The notes under the pieces: model-generated
What the model was told of the DNA's origin: nothing
Databases searched by the model: none
Seen by the model: only the letters and a program-made list of their open reading frames with translations
Shown here: positions 46,705 through 58,269 of the stretch, one piece after another
How the letters are laid out: each line of letters starts with the position of its first letter
Position numbering within the stretch: the first letter of the stretch is position 1
Translations under genes and position numbers: made by a program
DNA from: Lyophyllum atratum
Lineage: Eukaryota > Basidiomycota > Agaricomycetes > Agaricales > Lyophyllaceae
NCBI GenBank assembly: GCA_014905825.1
Contig: JACGCN010000005.1
Coordinates: forward strand, 1,984,001 to 2,048,000
Reading direction: 5' to 3'
Length of the DNA: 64,000 bases

Positions 46705-49700
46705 CTAGGGTAAGATGACTTCGGGATAGACAATGTTCTTCGTTGTTGATGTCCCGAGATTACTGTCGGAGAGGAGAATCTTTATACGACGGGTAGATGT
46801 GGCTCGTGACAGTGCAACATATAGCTGCCCATGGGCAAACACAGGCACTCGGAGGTCAATTCCGACGAACTTCACCGATTGCCCTTGGGATTTGTTGATT
46901 CTCAAAGCGAAAGCAAGCTTGACAGGGAACTGTCGTCGACGAAGTTGAAAAGCGAAGTCAGTGGTAGACGTGGGAATAAGGGAGATACGTGGGATCATGA
47001 CAACATTACGGTCATGGTCACCACCAAGGACGCGGCATTCTAGCACACGGTCAGACATGCGAGTGACGACCATACGGGTACCGTTACAAAGGCCTTGTGA
47101 TGGGGACAGGTTGCGAAGAAGGATCAAGGGGCATCCCATCTTGAGTTTCAGTTCGCCAGGCGGCAGGCTGGATGAGTTGATGGAGCGTAAGAACTCAAGA
47201 GGCATTGGGAGGTGGTCATCGTCAGCACCGGCCTCCTCAATCACATCATCAGCACAGATTCTTCACCGGCCATCCTTTGAAGGACTTCTTCATTGATGTC
47301 TCCAACGTCAGAGTTCCGTGGTGCGAGGATCATGCGATTCTGAAAGTACTCGGGAGGAGGAGGATGTTGGCCATCGACGCCGGGATAGATGAAGTCAATT
47401 AGGGATGGAGGGGAGTTTGCAAGCATATGGTCAGGAATGTTGACTGTGTTGTGTTCATCATTGTGACGTGCATGTCCGATATCGAGCAACCATTGTGCAA
47501 ATTGCTGAGATTCTGGCTCGTCACGATCCACACGCATGTTTCGCCGCAGTGAGAGAACTTCGATATGATTCCAAAGTGATGAATGCTGGAGTGTGGAATC
47601 GACTATCTCCTCCTGAGAGCCTTTGGGAACGACAGGAAGTGTTTGCAAGAAATCACCTCCGAAAATGACAGTAATGCCCCCAAATGGTCGATCATCGCCC
47701 CGAATGTCACGGCAGGTGCGGTCAAGAGCTTCGGGCCCAAAGCGGTGCTGTGCACTGACTTCATCCCAGATGATGGCCTTTGTGTCCCTAAGGAGACCCG
47801 CACGAAGACTATTCTTTGGAATCGCACAGAAGGAATCTGACGCGAGGCCATTGACAGGTATCTTGAACATTGAATGAGCTGTTCACCCACCTGGAATGAG
47901 AAGTGCTGCGATGCCTGATGAAGCGACACATAGAATAATGCCAGCTTCAGCACGGATCTTGTTGCAGATAGTCTTGTACACAAAGGTTTTGCCTGTGCCG
48001 CCTGGCCCATTGAGGAAGAATGTAGTTCCATCGCCTGCTGAGATAGAGTCGACAACCCGGTGGTATGCAGTGCGTTGTTCTTCATTCAGCAGTGGCAGGC
48101 GTCTGTTGAGGCTAGCCTGTTCGACATCGTGGCGGTAGAGTAGCTGCTCTGAAATAAGCGGGTTGACGGTCTGTGCATCCCAGTCATGTTGTATGCGAGG
48201 CATGGAAGGCCAGTCAGCAAGTGAGTGACCGGAATCGTTCAAAATGTTATTGAGGAGGAAGAGGCCGTAGTCGTGAATATCGTTGTCGGAAGGGTCAGGG
48301 AAATTACGGGCGATGACTTGGGGGCGTAAATCATCACAGATGTTATGGCAGAACTCGTCCCACAGGATGTCAGGCTGCGATGGCTCACAGAAAAGGAGGA
48401 TGGTGGCAAAGAGATGGCGAAGGCGTGTTCCAGTTTGGAAATGAGCGGCTTCTTCAAGACATAAGTGCCATTCCCCGTCATCCTCAAGTAGACCGCGTGC
48501 TAAGCACGCAGCGTGAAAGGTGTCATGAACAATACCGTTGTAGGTCAGGAGATCCTGGTAGGAGCAAGGTCCCTTTACAACAGTAAGCAGAGTTCGGAGG
48601 TAGAAGCGCTCGCCTGCGGTCGGACCGACGAAGTACATGCGGCCTATAGCAAAGCCTTGCTGTCGTTGTGCCCATGACTTTGCATCCTTCTTCCAAACAA
48701 AATGCTGTGGGAACTCCTGATATGTATATGTTCGAGCGAGGACCCCAAGCGCTCCTTCTGCAGCATTGGCAGCAAAGAAAGCAGTCAATGGAGTGCGTTC
48801 GGATGCAGCACGCTCAAGAATGACGTGGGGGTCTTCATCTGGGTCAAACGTAACCATGTGTTGGCCAGGTAGGTGTACTTGGAGGCGGACAACGTTAGGA
48901 ACTTGGTTGTGGATGTCGAAGAGGAAGATTCGGTGGATGGCTTCTGAAGCGGATACGTAGCGTCCATTGATGAATCGCTGTACTTCGTCATGGCGGTTGA
49001 CCTCAAGAGAAGCACGGTCACTCCCTTTTTGGATGTATTTGAACAGATATTTGAAGGAACCGACAGATGCTGCACATTCGACATTAATGTGGCAATCAAA
49101 GACGGCGGAAAGATAGGGGGAGTAGGGCACAATCCAGCGATTGTCAACCCACGTGTTGCCAATGAGATACGAACGACCATCGTTAAGCCGCGCATACAGA
49201 GGATAGCCATGGCCGTCTACGGTTGTGGAGTCTTGGAAAGACTTGGGATACCCTTTGGAGCACTTCCCATCTACCATGCAGGGAGCGCTGGGAAACGCAG
49301 CACCACAGGGACCATGGATCATGCATCGCTTGACAGTGTCGAAAAGAAGTGGTTGGGTTTCAGGATCTGGCCATTGAGCGGAGATGCAGGAGTCTATTGC
49401 ATCTGGCGTAAGAAGCTTGAACGGCTCCTTCAAGAATATAAGGAGGTGCATGTGAGGAAGGCCCCGTTTCTGAAACTCGATGACGTAGACATAGGCGACA
49501 GCATGGCCAAAGATTCCATGCTTATGGATGTGCTCGACGACGGCTTTCTTCTTTAGTTGGAAAACACGGCCAACCAGGTCTGGGCGGTCATAAGCTGATT
49601 GGTGGTTGAGCAACTCGCGGGTGATCTCAGGCCATTTGGGGTTCGTGGTCATAGTGGCGAAAATGTCGAATTTGCGGTAGTAGCGTGCAATTGCCATAGA

Positions 49701-52134
49701 GTCCTGAAAGCGTTGCTGCATATGTCGAGGACCTCCAATGTATGACGAAGGCAACACGACACGTTGGCCGAGGTCGTTGAAGTCAAGCTCGTCCTCACCC
49801 TCTGCCACAGCATCCTCAAGTCCCCCATAAAGAGCAGCGCGCAGCCGTGATTGGTTGTTTTTAATATATGACAGTCGCTGGGAGTCAATACATGCATACA
49901 TGTCGACCAAGAATCGTTGGAAAAGCCGGCCACCACGAAGAACAGTAGAGTACTCTGTTGGGCGGACTTGGATTCTATATGCAACAAAACGTGGGAGGGT
50001 GAGGCGCCTGGGTTGGCGCCCAGGTTGGTGAAGAAGCATTCCAGGATGCCAACCGGGTTCCCCTCGTGGAAACAGCAGGACATAGTACAGGGGTACATAT
50101 GCGGGGTGCAGGTTACTGATGGTTCGAAGGGCGCCATCCCGACGATGGATCTGGATGTCTCGTGGCTGCGAAGCGGCGTCGCCATCAGGAAGAATGACAG
50201 CAACTTCATCTGCAGTGGGCAAGTTGTATCGTCGGTGATCCAGGCCAGGCGCTACTCGCAAACACACGGAAACATCGTCATTGACATCGTAGTGCTCTAA
50301 GATTTGGTGGGCGTGGCGATAGACAGCAGCGTACTGGTGACTGTGGAGCAGCATGTTCTGCAGGGTGTCCATGATCTGGCGGTTAAGACCTTCATTTTGT
50401 TGCATACGATGTTCAAGGGCTGCACGGGGCTCGTAGATGTACAGTTGGGCATATATCGGGGGTCGCCCAGGGGCAGGGGTGAGGGATCCAGAGCGATGAC
50501 AAAGGTCACCAAGAATTCGGAAGACAGGAGGCATATTACCCCGATTGACGGAATGATCCTCCTGAACACCCAATGACGTAAAGGCGAATGCACGGTTGTA
50601 CTTCCAAATGTCAGTGCAGAACGCCTTAGCTGCTGGAGTAGGGCTTTCAAGTAGGTCTCGAAGGGGTGGGGGAGGCTCCTGCAGTGGAGGGAGGCGAACT
50701 TCTCCGTTTTTACAGCATCCAAAATTAGGAAATGTATTGGTGGAGTCAACAGTCTTCTCATCTAACCAATGCAGCGCCCCACAATGAGGGCATGGGACGT
50801 TCATGCGCCCAAGGTCATGGCGACCGTGGGGTTCACGATACGGTCTCCTGGCTGCACAAAATATATCTCCGTCATTACCCTGCTCCCAAGGCGGACGACG
50901 GCGCTCCTCTGAAAGAAGGACGTGAGTGTGGGGCAATAGCAGCATGGAATGAGACATACGTGGGACGGGAATTGGGGGATCAACGACGTGCTGCCTGTCT
51001 TGGTGCGCGCCAAGTGGTCCTTCCCGCTGCAAACGTTCTCTTTGTCTTCGTGCGGTCTGAGCAATGCTGCGAGCAGCTGATGTAGAAGTCAGCAAAGAAT
51101 CCTAAGCTATGGCTGATGACGTACTCTGAACATTGTTCTGGGGTAAATTGGGTGGGACACTTGGACGGCGTACGTCTGCAATGAAATGAATGCCAATGCG
51201 AATAGTGTTTGAAGGTCCGGTTAATGGACCGCCTGTTGTAACCGGGACTGGACTTAACCGGACCAATGTAGACCGGACTTTCGGTCCATGGTCTACCTGT
51301 CCAAAAATATTGTAACCGGACTGGGTTGAACCAGTTGACACCGGTTACATCCGTGACCAGACACGTGACCTACTCAGCCCAAAAGACTCGTGTCTGGGAA
51401 CGTATTTCGGCTTTTCCGGGCCAGCTTTTGATGTCCTCGGCTTCCCAAAAACACAAACATGCCCACAATGAAAAGATCTACCAGATCTGACATTTTCGCA
51501 CAGGTCACGTGGTCACGTGACTGGGTCGCGTCCCAATTTGGATGACGTGTACGACCTCCCAAATGAGCATCAAAGTCAGTGTTTCGGCCATAGCACCTTC
51601 AATTTTGAATCAATCAATGACTTCTAAGCTCCAGTACACTGTTCATGCATGTATCTAGCCGTTTGACATCACTCCCCGCGCCCTGGGGGGCGGGAATAGA
51701 TGGATGGGTGAAAATGACGTTGGATGACAGTGAAAACCGGTCAGAAAACCGGTTCAGACTGGCCGGTCCCCAGTTCAAGAAAATCCGGGAATTTTTTAAC
51801 CGGGGCGGTCCCCGGTTCAAGCCTTGAGGGTGCAAAAAACCGGACCTGACCGGACTTTCAAACACTAAATGCGAAACACGTATGATAGCCACATACCAGG
51901 AATATAGTGATTATTCACCACTGCTGGGGGCTCTAGGGATCGCTCAACCCTCTCCCGTTGTCGGCGTGCGCGCTGAGCTGTAGATCTTGCATTCGCAGGT
52001 AAGGAAGGCGCCGGCTCTCTGTCCTGGACAGGCGTGGGATGTCGACGTCGACTGGGGCTGCGGATGCGAGAGATGATGGCATCCCTGGTCCGTGCACGGG
52101 CATGCCGTTGTAGATCTTGAGGATGATCAGGCAT
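46705..52134 (-). pseudogene. Helitron Rep/PIF1-like helicase (ORF1), disrupted
   Basis: Exons 51897-52134, 51125-51175, 50960-51076 and from 50908 down join in phase. The Rep domain has the HUH motif GLPHMHLLIF and the tyrosine region KYLFKYIQKG. The helicase has Walker A GPGGTGKT and Walker B-like IIWDEVSAQ, with C-terminal motifs LRINKSQGQS and GQLYVALSRA. Two lesions are visible. An in-frame TGA at 47883-47885 replaces the expected Arg codon of PGG(R)TAHS, and a frame change near 47256 lies between RMAGEE and ADDVIEEAG. The final frame ends at 46705. A hAT-like element sits in the first intron. Rolling-circle transposase activity is therefore probably lost. Confidence 0.9.
51203..51867. 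mobile_element. hAT-type MITE inserted in the first intron of the Helitron gene
   Basis: 665 bases with terminal inverted repeats TAGTGTTTGAA(G/A)GTCCGGT and an exact 8-base target duplication AATGCGAA (51195-51202 and 51868-51875). The 8-base duplication and TAGTG start point to the hAT superfamily. The interior has many ACCGG words near both ends, as seen in hAT subterminal repeats, and no transposase. Excising it with one duplication copy leaves a normal-sized intron (GTATGTGG...TTGCAG). Confidence 0.9.
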
Positions 52135-53094
52135 CCTTCAAGAAAAAGGGGCGTAAGAGGATGGGTCGGATAACATGAGATGGGAACGCACGGTTTTGTG
52201 GAAGAGACGTCTGGCAAATGACGGTGTCCATAGGGGGTGGCGGTGAGGGAGCAGATATAGGCGCGGCGGCACAGAAAAACGTGGAAAGGAACCCGAAGTT
52301 TTTTTTTCCAAAAAAATTTCGATCATGTTTGGGCAGAAAACGTGCGATCGAGGGTCTGGTTGTGGGCGGCGTGTCGGGTGAGTGAATGAAGAGAAAGGTA
52401 GGATGGGGGTGGAGTGAATAGACGACAGGTCGGTGCAACACTTTCCTGAAGTCGCCCTTTAGGTTGAGTGGCTCGGTGCAACACTTCGCACACTCAAAGG
52501 GTGGGGGAGGGGAGGCAGGGACAGGAAAGTAGCATAGGGATTGCCCAGGGCTACTGTTGGGAGTGGTGTGGAGGGGCCACCGGCGCGGCATACAATGTGC
52601 CACAGGCCCGGTCATCCCCTGCTGACGCGGCAGAGCCACAGACTCAAGAGGGGGGGGAGGATGGAATTGAAAAGGGAAAAATATGTGTATGCTCTACACT
52701 GCGTTTGGGGTGGCATACGTGCATCATGGGAGCTAGGCCGCAACTTATACGGAATAGCCTATGCCTTGGTGGCACCCCGCAGTGATCCCGGCGTCAGGAA
52801 AGACGACGATGAGGTTGGGAGACGACACGTCACGGTCGACGACGCATCGTTGTTTGTTTGGCCGTGTTTGCTGAACACGGGGACGGAGTTCCCCGGATTG
52901 GCGGGCCCGATGCTGCGGCGGGATGCAAGTTCAAAATTGACGGTTGGAAAATTGCAAAGGGAGGTGAATTTGAAAATGGGAGAGTTTGCGAGGGGGCTGG
53001 GGCCAATGAGATTGCAGGTTTGTCTAGGTACAGGAACCAATGAGATTGGAGGGTTGTCCCCGTGGGAGATTTCCAGGTTTCTTTGTATAATAGA
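52135..53094 (-). promoter_or_regulatory. Helitron 5' leader region
   Basis: About 960 bases between the element's 5' end and the ORF1 start. It is G-rich on the plus strand. CCAATGAGATTG occurs twice (near 53002 and 53036) close to the 5' terminus. No gene was recognised. It presumably holds the Rep binding/initiation end and the ORF1 promoter. Confidence 0.55.
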
Positions 53095-53191
53095 TAACTG
53101 CGGCCTGCATATCAGGATCCAGATACATATGTCAATCATACTGTACGAGTATCCATGGTGGAAGAAAAAATGAGAATGATTGGTGCTGCAT

Positions 53192-53292
53192 TGCCCTCTG
53201 CAAGGCTCGAACTTGCGACCTCAGGATTGCACATCCAAGGATGCGTCATATTACTATGAGACCTGCGCTCTAGCCAACTGAGCCAAGAAGGC
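53192..53292 (-). tRNA. tRNA-Met (CAU), elongator type, with intron
   Basis: The acceptor stem GCCTTCT pairs with AGAGGGC. The D arm is GCTC/GAGC. The anticodon loop is CTCATA, with a 27-base intron after the base 3' to CAU. The anticodon stem CAGG pairs with CCTG, the variable loop is AGGTC, and the T arm GCAAG/CTTGC has loop TTCGAGC. The intron contains its own small hairpin (GCATCC/GGATGTGC). The gene lies about 100 bases outside the Helitron 5' end. Confidence 0.9.
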
Positions 53293-53426
53293 GTTGGCAA
53301 GCAGGAGGGAGTCAAGCATTCCTTGCGTATGGGAATAATCTCTCGGAAATTCCCGACCTTTCCCTCGCGTGACAAATTGCACTCGGAAATTTAGCAACTG
53401 CTGGATTCTAGCAATCAAATTGAACA

Positions 53427-55391
53427 ATGCGTATGGCGTCCAGATTTCTACGATTCTCTATCCCACTGACTCGCAACTTCACGCAGCTCCCAAGAAAGCA
53501 AAGAAAATATCTCTCAATGAGTTCCTCGGCGATGCCGGTAAGCTTACCATGGCAGCTTCCCCGAGCAAACCTGATTCTCATATTGCCCACAGCGTCAGGA
53601 TCCTGGGCTGATGAGATGGATTCGCTTCCCAACGCTCGTACGTGACAATAAACTACTCCTTGCTTCTCCTATTAAGTCATGGAATAGCCGCTGTGCGCAG
53701 CGAAGATGATCAAGGACGCCCCGGAGATCGCTACGGGCGCAGAGGAGACGATTTTCTGTCCAGCCGACGTGAGTCACCTCCATCTGCTCGCAATGCTCGC
53801 TACTGATGATCCGTGAAGCCGATAGGAGTGGACCTCCCAGGGATGATGTTCCAATGCCCACACAACCTCCCTATACAGCATTCATCGGCAATCTCGCTTT
53901 TGATCTCACCGAATCGGAATTAGAGGAGTTCTTTAGTCCCTCAAAGGTTCATCTATCAGTACCCTGAACGCAGCCCACCTTTTGCTCACTGTTGAAACAG
54001 ACGAAATCAGTGAAAATTATCAGGGATCGAGAAGACAAACCCAAGGGCTTCGGTTACATAGAGTTCGAGGAACTGGATGGATTAAAAGATGGACTGGCAA
54101 AAAGCGGCTCGGTGAGTATCCGTTTTTGTAGCTTGATCGCGAGACTTATCAGTTCCTCAGAACTTCTCTGGCAGAACTATCCGAGTCAGCGTCGCAGAGC
54201 CTCGTAATTATTCTATTCGCCTTTTATCCTACAGACATCTAACTTTTCCTCTAGCTAAGGAGCGCGGCGCATTCGGCGCCGGTGGCGGCTTCGAAGACGA
54301 GGCAAAATTCGAAAACCCCTGGAGACGTGACGGACCTCTTCCCGACATCGGGCAATCGCGCGATTCATCCCGCCGTCGCTTCGACGGGCCTCCATCTGGA
54401 GGAGAACGAGCTTTGCCCAGCGTTGCCGAAGGCGCGAGCGATTGGCGATCCAGCCGTGCGGCCCGCCCCTCCATCCCCGACGAGCCCCCTCGGCGCAAAT
54501 CCGGTTTCTCCACCCCCGAAGGTCAGACCAGCGCAGCCGATCAAGCCGAAGTCTGGACCAAAGGGAGCAAATTCGTGCCAGCACCTAGCGGCACAGAAGA
54601 GAAATTTGGTAGCCTTAGGGGTAAGGGTGATATGGGCCCCCCTAAGGAGTCGCTTGCGGAAGAGAGTGACTGGAGGAGCTCAAAGCCTAAATCCAGCGTT
54701 TCTCGTGAGTTTATCGCTTAATGCTCGATGTCCCTCATCCTTTGCTTATCACTTGCTTGCTTAATCGACTCAGCGAGCAGCTCGACGCCTCCGACACCCC
54801 AGCTGAATCGGAGGAAGCTTGAACTTTTGCCACGTTCAGGCACTGCTTCTACTACCCAGACCCCATTATCCTCCCCAAAAATGAGCTCCGCGTCTGCAGC
54901 CGCCCCCGCCGCCTCACGAGCGAGCCCTTTCGGTGCCGCAAAGTAAGTTGACTACACTCAACTTCCGTACGAGACCATGCGACTCACAGTCATATTACAG
55001 ACCAGTAGACGTCACTAGCAGAGAAAAAGAGGTCACAGAGCGCCTGGACAAGGAGCGGGAGGTGGTAAAGGAGCGACTGACCATGTCGCGCACAAGCTCG
55101 CGCCAAGGCTCCGAACGTAGTCCGTTCGGCACGCGCACGCCCCCCGCCTCAGCCACAACCGGCTCTAACACGCCGGCTTCACCAAAACTCGGCAATGCCG
55201 CTGCTGCTGGCCAGCCCAAGCCTGCCTTGGCGCCCAGTGTACGGCCTACGCTGAGCTTCGCTAACGCCGCAGCGGCCAAGAGGGATGCCGCAGCTGCGGC
55301 TGAAAAGAAGGCTGGGGAACAGGATGAGAAGAAATCTGGGGCGGACGAGGTTGAGCAGGTTACAGAGAAGGTCGCGGAGGTGGCTGTCTAA
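53427..55391 (+). CDS. Translation initiation factor eIF4B-like RRM protein
   Basis: Exons 53427-53430, 53487-53537, 53599-53637, 53688-53768, 53819-53946, 54001-54111, 54161-54203, 54255-54704, 54774-54942 and 55001-55391 give 488 residues. The first exon is only four coding bases. The N-terminus PPKKAKKISLNEFLGD and GSWADEMDSLP is characteristic of eIF4B. One RRM follows, with RNP2 AFIGNLA and RNP1 KGFGYIEFE. Then come repeated ESDWRSS/ASDWRSS blocks, a phospho-site-like RTSSRQGSERSPFG region and an Ala/Lys-rich tail. It would stimulate eIF4A-dependent scanning in the cytoplasm. Confidence 0.93.
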
Positions 55392-55902
55392 AAGCTCTGT
55401 TTGACTTAAGATTATTTGTGCCGTGTGCAGAATTTGACCGCCCTTCACAGCTGGTGTCGAAATACGCTGGGACGGCCATATATATCGTTTTTCAAATTTC
55501 ATGACCCTTTTTGTGAGCGATGTGCAGGTTCTGAAAATTTGGTTCTTTTGGACCCGGGGCATTCACCAGGTCGCTTCTTGATGTTTGACACGAAACCGCA
55601 CTGAACCATGTAACATACCTGTTCTTTTGTTGAATCAGGAGTCTCAAGCCTTATCGTTGTATGCCGACGTAATTTCATATGGGATGCTGTTGTCCACACG
55701 CAACTCGCTTGAGCAAGCTCTTATCCGCTACGATTCGGCCGGAATGGACAGATTGTCACATACACGTCACGGAAATAGAACGATAACGGCGAAGCACTCG
55801 CCCCTCGTGTCCTTCCTCCATGGAGCCTGGCGTGATTCACCATGTTTTAAACATAGCTCCTAATCAGTAGAGTGCTACCCCTCTTCCTCGTACCGTGCTG
55901 CC
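55392..55902. other. Intergenic region, no gene seen
   Basis: 3' UTR of the eIF4B gene and promoter of the permease gene, with only short incidental open frames on both strands. An additional upstream permease exon within it cannot be excluded. Confidence 0.45.
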
Positions 55903-58128
55903 ATGAGACGTCCAAATTTCCTACGTCTCTCAACATGGTCTCTTGAACCGGAGATGGCCACATTTGGCCCATCAGCGGCCTGGAGCAACAAGGACATGGA
56001 TCCAGTCCCGCCGTCTGGGAGGACGTGGACAACCTGGAACTATATCGCGTATTGGGTTTCAGATGCGACTCATGTCGCGATGTGGTCATTTGCAAGCTCA
56101 ATGCTGGCAATCGGTCTTACTTGGTAGGCTCTGTATCGATTAAATACGCGTTGGATACTCACACTCGTTCTTCCTTGAAGGAGACAGGCTTTGGTAGCTA
56201 TCGCTGTGGGCCACATCATGATCTCTGTATGTGAATCGTCAAGATATGAACCGGAGTCAAGTCTTATTCGTTCACATTGTAAAGATTGTTGTGGTACTCA
56301 ACGGAACCGTCGGGGCGCGCCTGCACATATCCTTTCCCGTGCTAAATCGCTCCTCTTTCGGCTTCTGGTTCAGCTATTTCAGCGTGGTGAGCAGAGCGGT
56401 GCTCGCCATGTTCTGGTTCGGGATTCAGGTTACACGATCCATTTACATGTCCAAATACCATGAGCTAATTTGCCCATGCAGACATACATCGGCTCTGAGT
56501 GTGTCTATCAAATGCTAAAGGCCATATGGCCGTCCGTTGCGCGTGTGCCGGACCACCTTTCGTCTTCATCCCCGATCACGACAGTTCGTTCGTAATATCA
56601 ATACTATGAATCCTCCTCCCTCGTCTCAATCATCGCTTTACAGAGATGATGTCGTACTTTCTCTACTGGCTGCTTCAGTTTCCGCTCTTGCTCGTGTCTC
56701 CCCAAAGGATCAGGCACTTCTTTACGGCACGAGCCATAATCGTCCCCATCGCGTACCTTTCAATTCTCATCTGGGCGATGGTCCGAGTTCCCGCCCGTAT
56801 CAGCCTGACTCCACAGAAGGGATCACTGAGCGGAAGTGCCTTGGCTTGGGCGTGGCTAAGCTCGCTAAACAGCAGCCTTGGTCTGTACGCCACAGTTTCG
56901 ATCAATATCCCTGACTTTACGGTATGAATTCCGTTTCGCGACTTCAATGATCAGGAGACACTCAGGTTTCTTCCTCAGAGATACGCCAAGAACGAGCGCG
57001 TGTACGTTAAGTTGTCTGCCACATCAGTCACCATTGGCTAACATCACTACCAGGCAATTTGTACAACTTCTCATCATCCCAGTGGCATTCACACTCGTCG
57101 GATTCATAGGTTTGCTAGTTCATTTTCGTTCACTCCACCAATAAGAAATACTTATATCTCGTTAGGCATAGCCGTAACTTCTGCAGCAGAAGTCATATAT
57201 GGCGAAATTCTCTGGGACCCCCTCAAACTGATAGACCACTGGGACAACAGAGCCGCTGCATTTTTCGCGGCCTTCAGTTTCCTCATCTCGACCATTGGAG
57301 TCAACATCTCCGCAAACAGCCTCAGTGCAGCGAATGACCTAATGGTGATCTTCCCTAAGTATATCAATATCAGACGTGGACAAGTCATCTGCGCTCTTAT
57401 TGGAGGCTGGGCCCTTTGCCCTTGGGAAATCCTTGCAACGGCGCCGGGTTTCCTCACCTTTATGTCCGGATACACAGTATTTCTGGGCCCTTTCGCTGGA
57501 ATGTGAGTATCAGCCTTACTCCTCTGTTGAATTGAAGCGTATTTAGCGCTACCTATAGTATGGTAGCCGATGTTAGTACCCAATCATTCTTCTACAGGCA
57601 TTCCGTTGAGCCACTGCCCATAGTACTGGTTAGTCCATCGAGGAAAAGTTGACGTGCCTGCAATGTATCATCCCCGAGGAAGGTACCGCTACTGGAAGGG
57701 CACTGTATGTCGCATTTGTCATTGCTGATTACACGACTGACACTCAACACATGTGTAGAACTGGAGAGCAGCCGTCACCCTCCTATGTTCTGTGACCCCC
57801 ACCCTGCCTGGCTTGATTGGAACCATCAACACCAATATAAAAGTTGGAAACGCGTTGCATCTATTTGACGTAGCGTGGATCTATGGCGTACGCCATATCC
57901 TCCGTTCTCCTTGATCTTGATGATTAACATATTCTACAGTTTTTCTCTGCGTTGACTATTTATTGGAGTCTTTCGACGCTCTTCCCTGCCCGGGAGACAT
58001 ACCTGGACAGCGCCGTACTCGCCGATGATCTGGTGAACGAGGAACAGCCATCTCTGGACTCTGATTCCAGCACGGGCGAAAAATCTTCGTCGAAGGATGA
58101 AGGTCACAGAAATTCTGTGATCGTGTAG
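55903..58128 (+). CDS. NCS1-family nucleobase/allantoin-type permease
   Basis: Exons 55903-56123, 56181-56226, 56285-56428, 56482-56587, 56644-56921, 56979-57001, 57054-57109, 57166-57502, 57559-57571, 57624-57704, 57759-57887 and 57940-58128 give 540 residues, the family size. Landmarks: WSNKDMDPVPPSGRTW, YWVSDATHVAMW, FGFWFSYFSVVSRAVLA, QTYIGSECVYQML, DFTRYAKNER, ISANSLSAANDLMVIFPKY and GIMVADYW. About twelve hydrophobic segments fit a plasma-membrane symporter. Substrate (uracil, allantoin, thiamine or other) cannot be told. The first exon start is the nearest ATG. One exon is only 13 bases. Confidence 0.92.
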
Positions 58129-58269
58129 ACTCGCAATTTCGCGCCCAAATCTACTAGAACGATATCTTCTTTGCGCCTAGCGGGATCATCAAAATGCCGT
58201 ATTCATAAGCTATCAATCGCGAAGCACAGGCTGAAAGTGGTATCGGCAAATTCAAAGGCTTGTAGCCTA

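Larger units (their letters stand above)
44639..53094 (-). mobile_element. Helitron, about 8.46 kb, both termini visible
   Basis: Read on the minus strand the element starts TCTATTATACAAAG at 53094, preceded by host A. It ends CTAG at 44639, followed by host T, with a 6-bp-stem hairpin about 10 bases before the end. There is no target-site duplication. These are the diagnostic Helitron ends. Inside, in element order, are a Rep/helicase gene (52134-46705, disrupted) and an accessory gene (46499-45537, intact), plus two later insertions with inverted repeats (51203-51867 and 44899-45183). Removing the element would rejoin CAGTTA with TGAACAAATAC. Confidence 0.9.

Noticed and set aside
49649..50761. 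Additional open frames within the Helitron gene
   Set aside because: They lie in other frames of the Rep/helicase coding sequence, which has HUH and helicase motifs in one frame.
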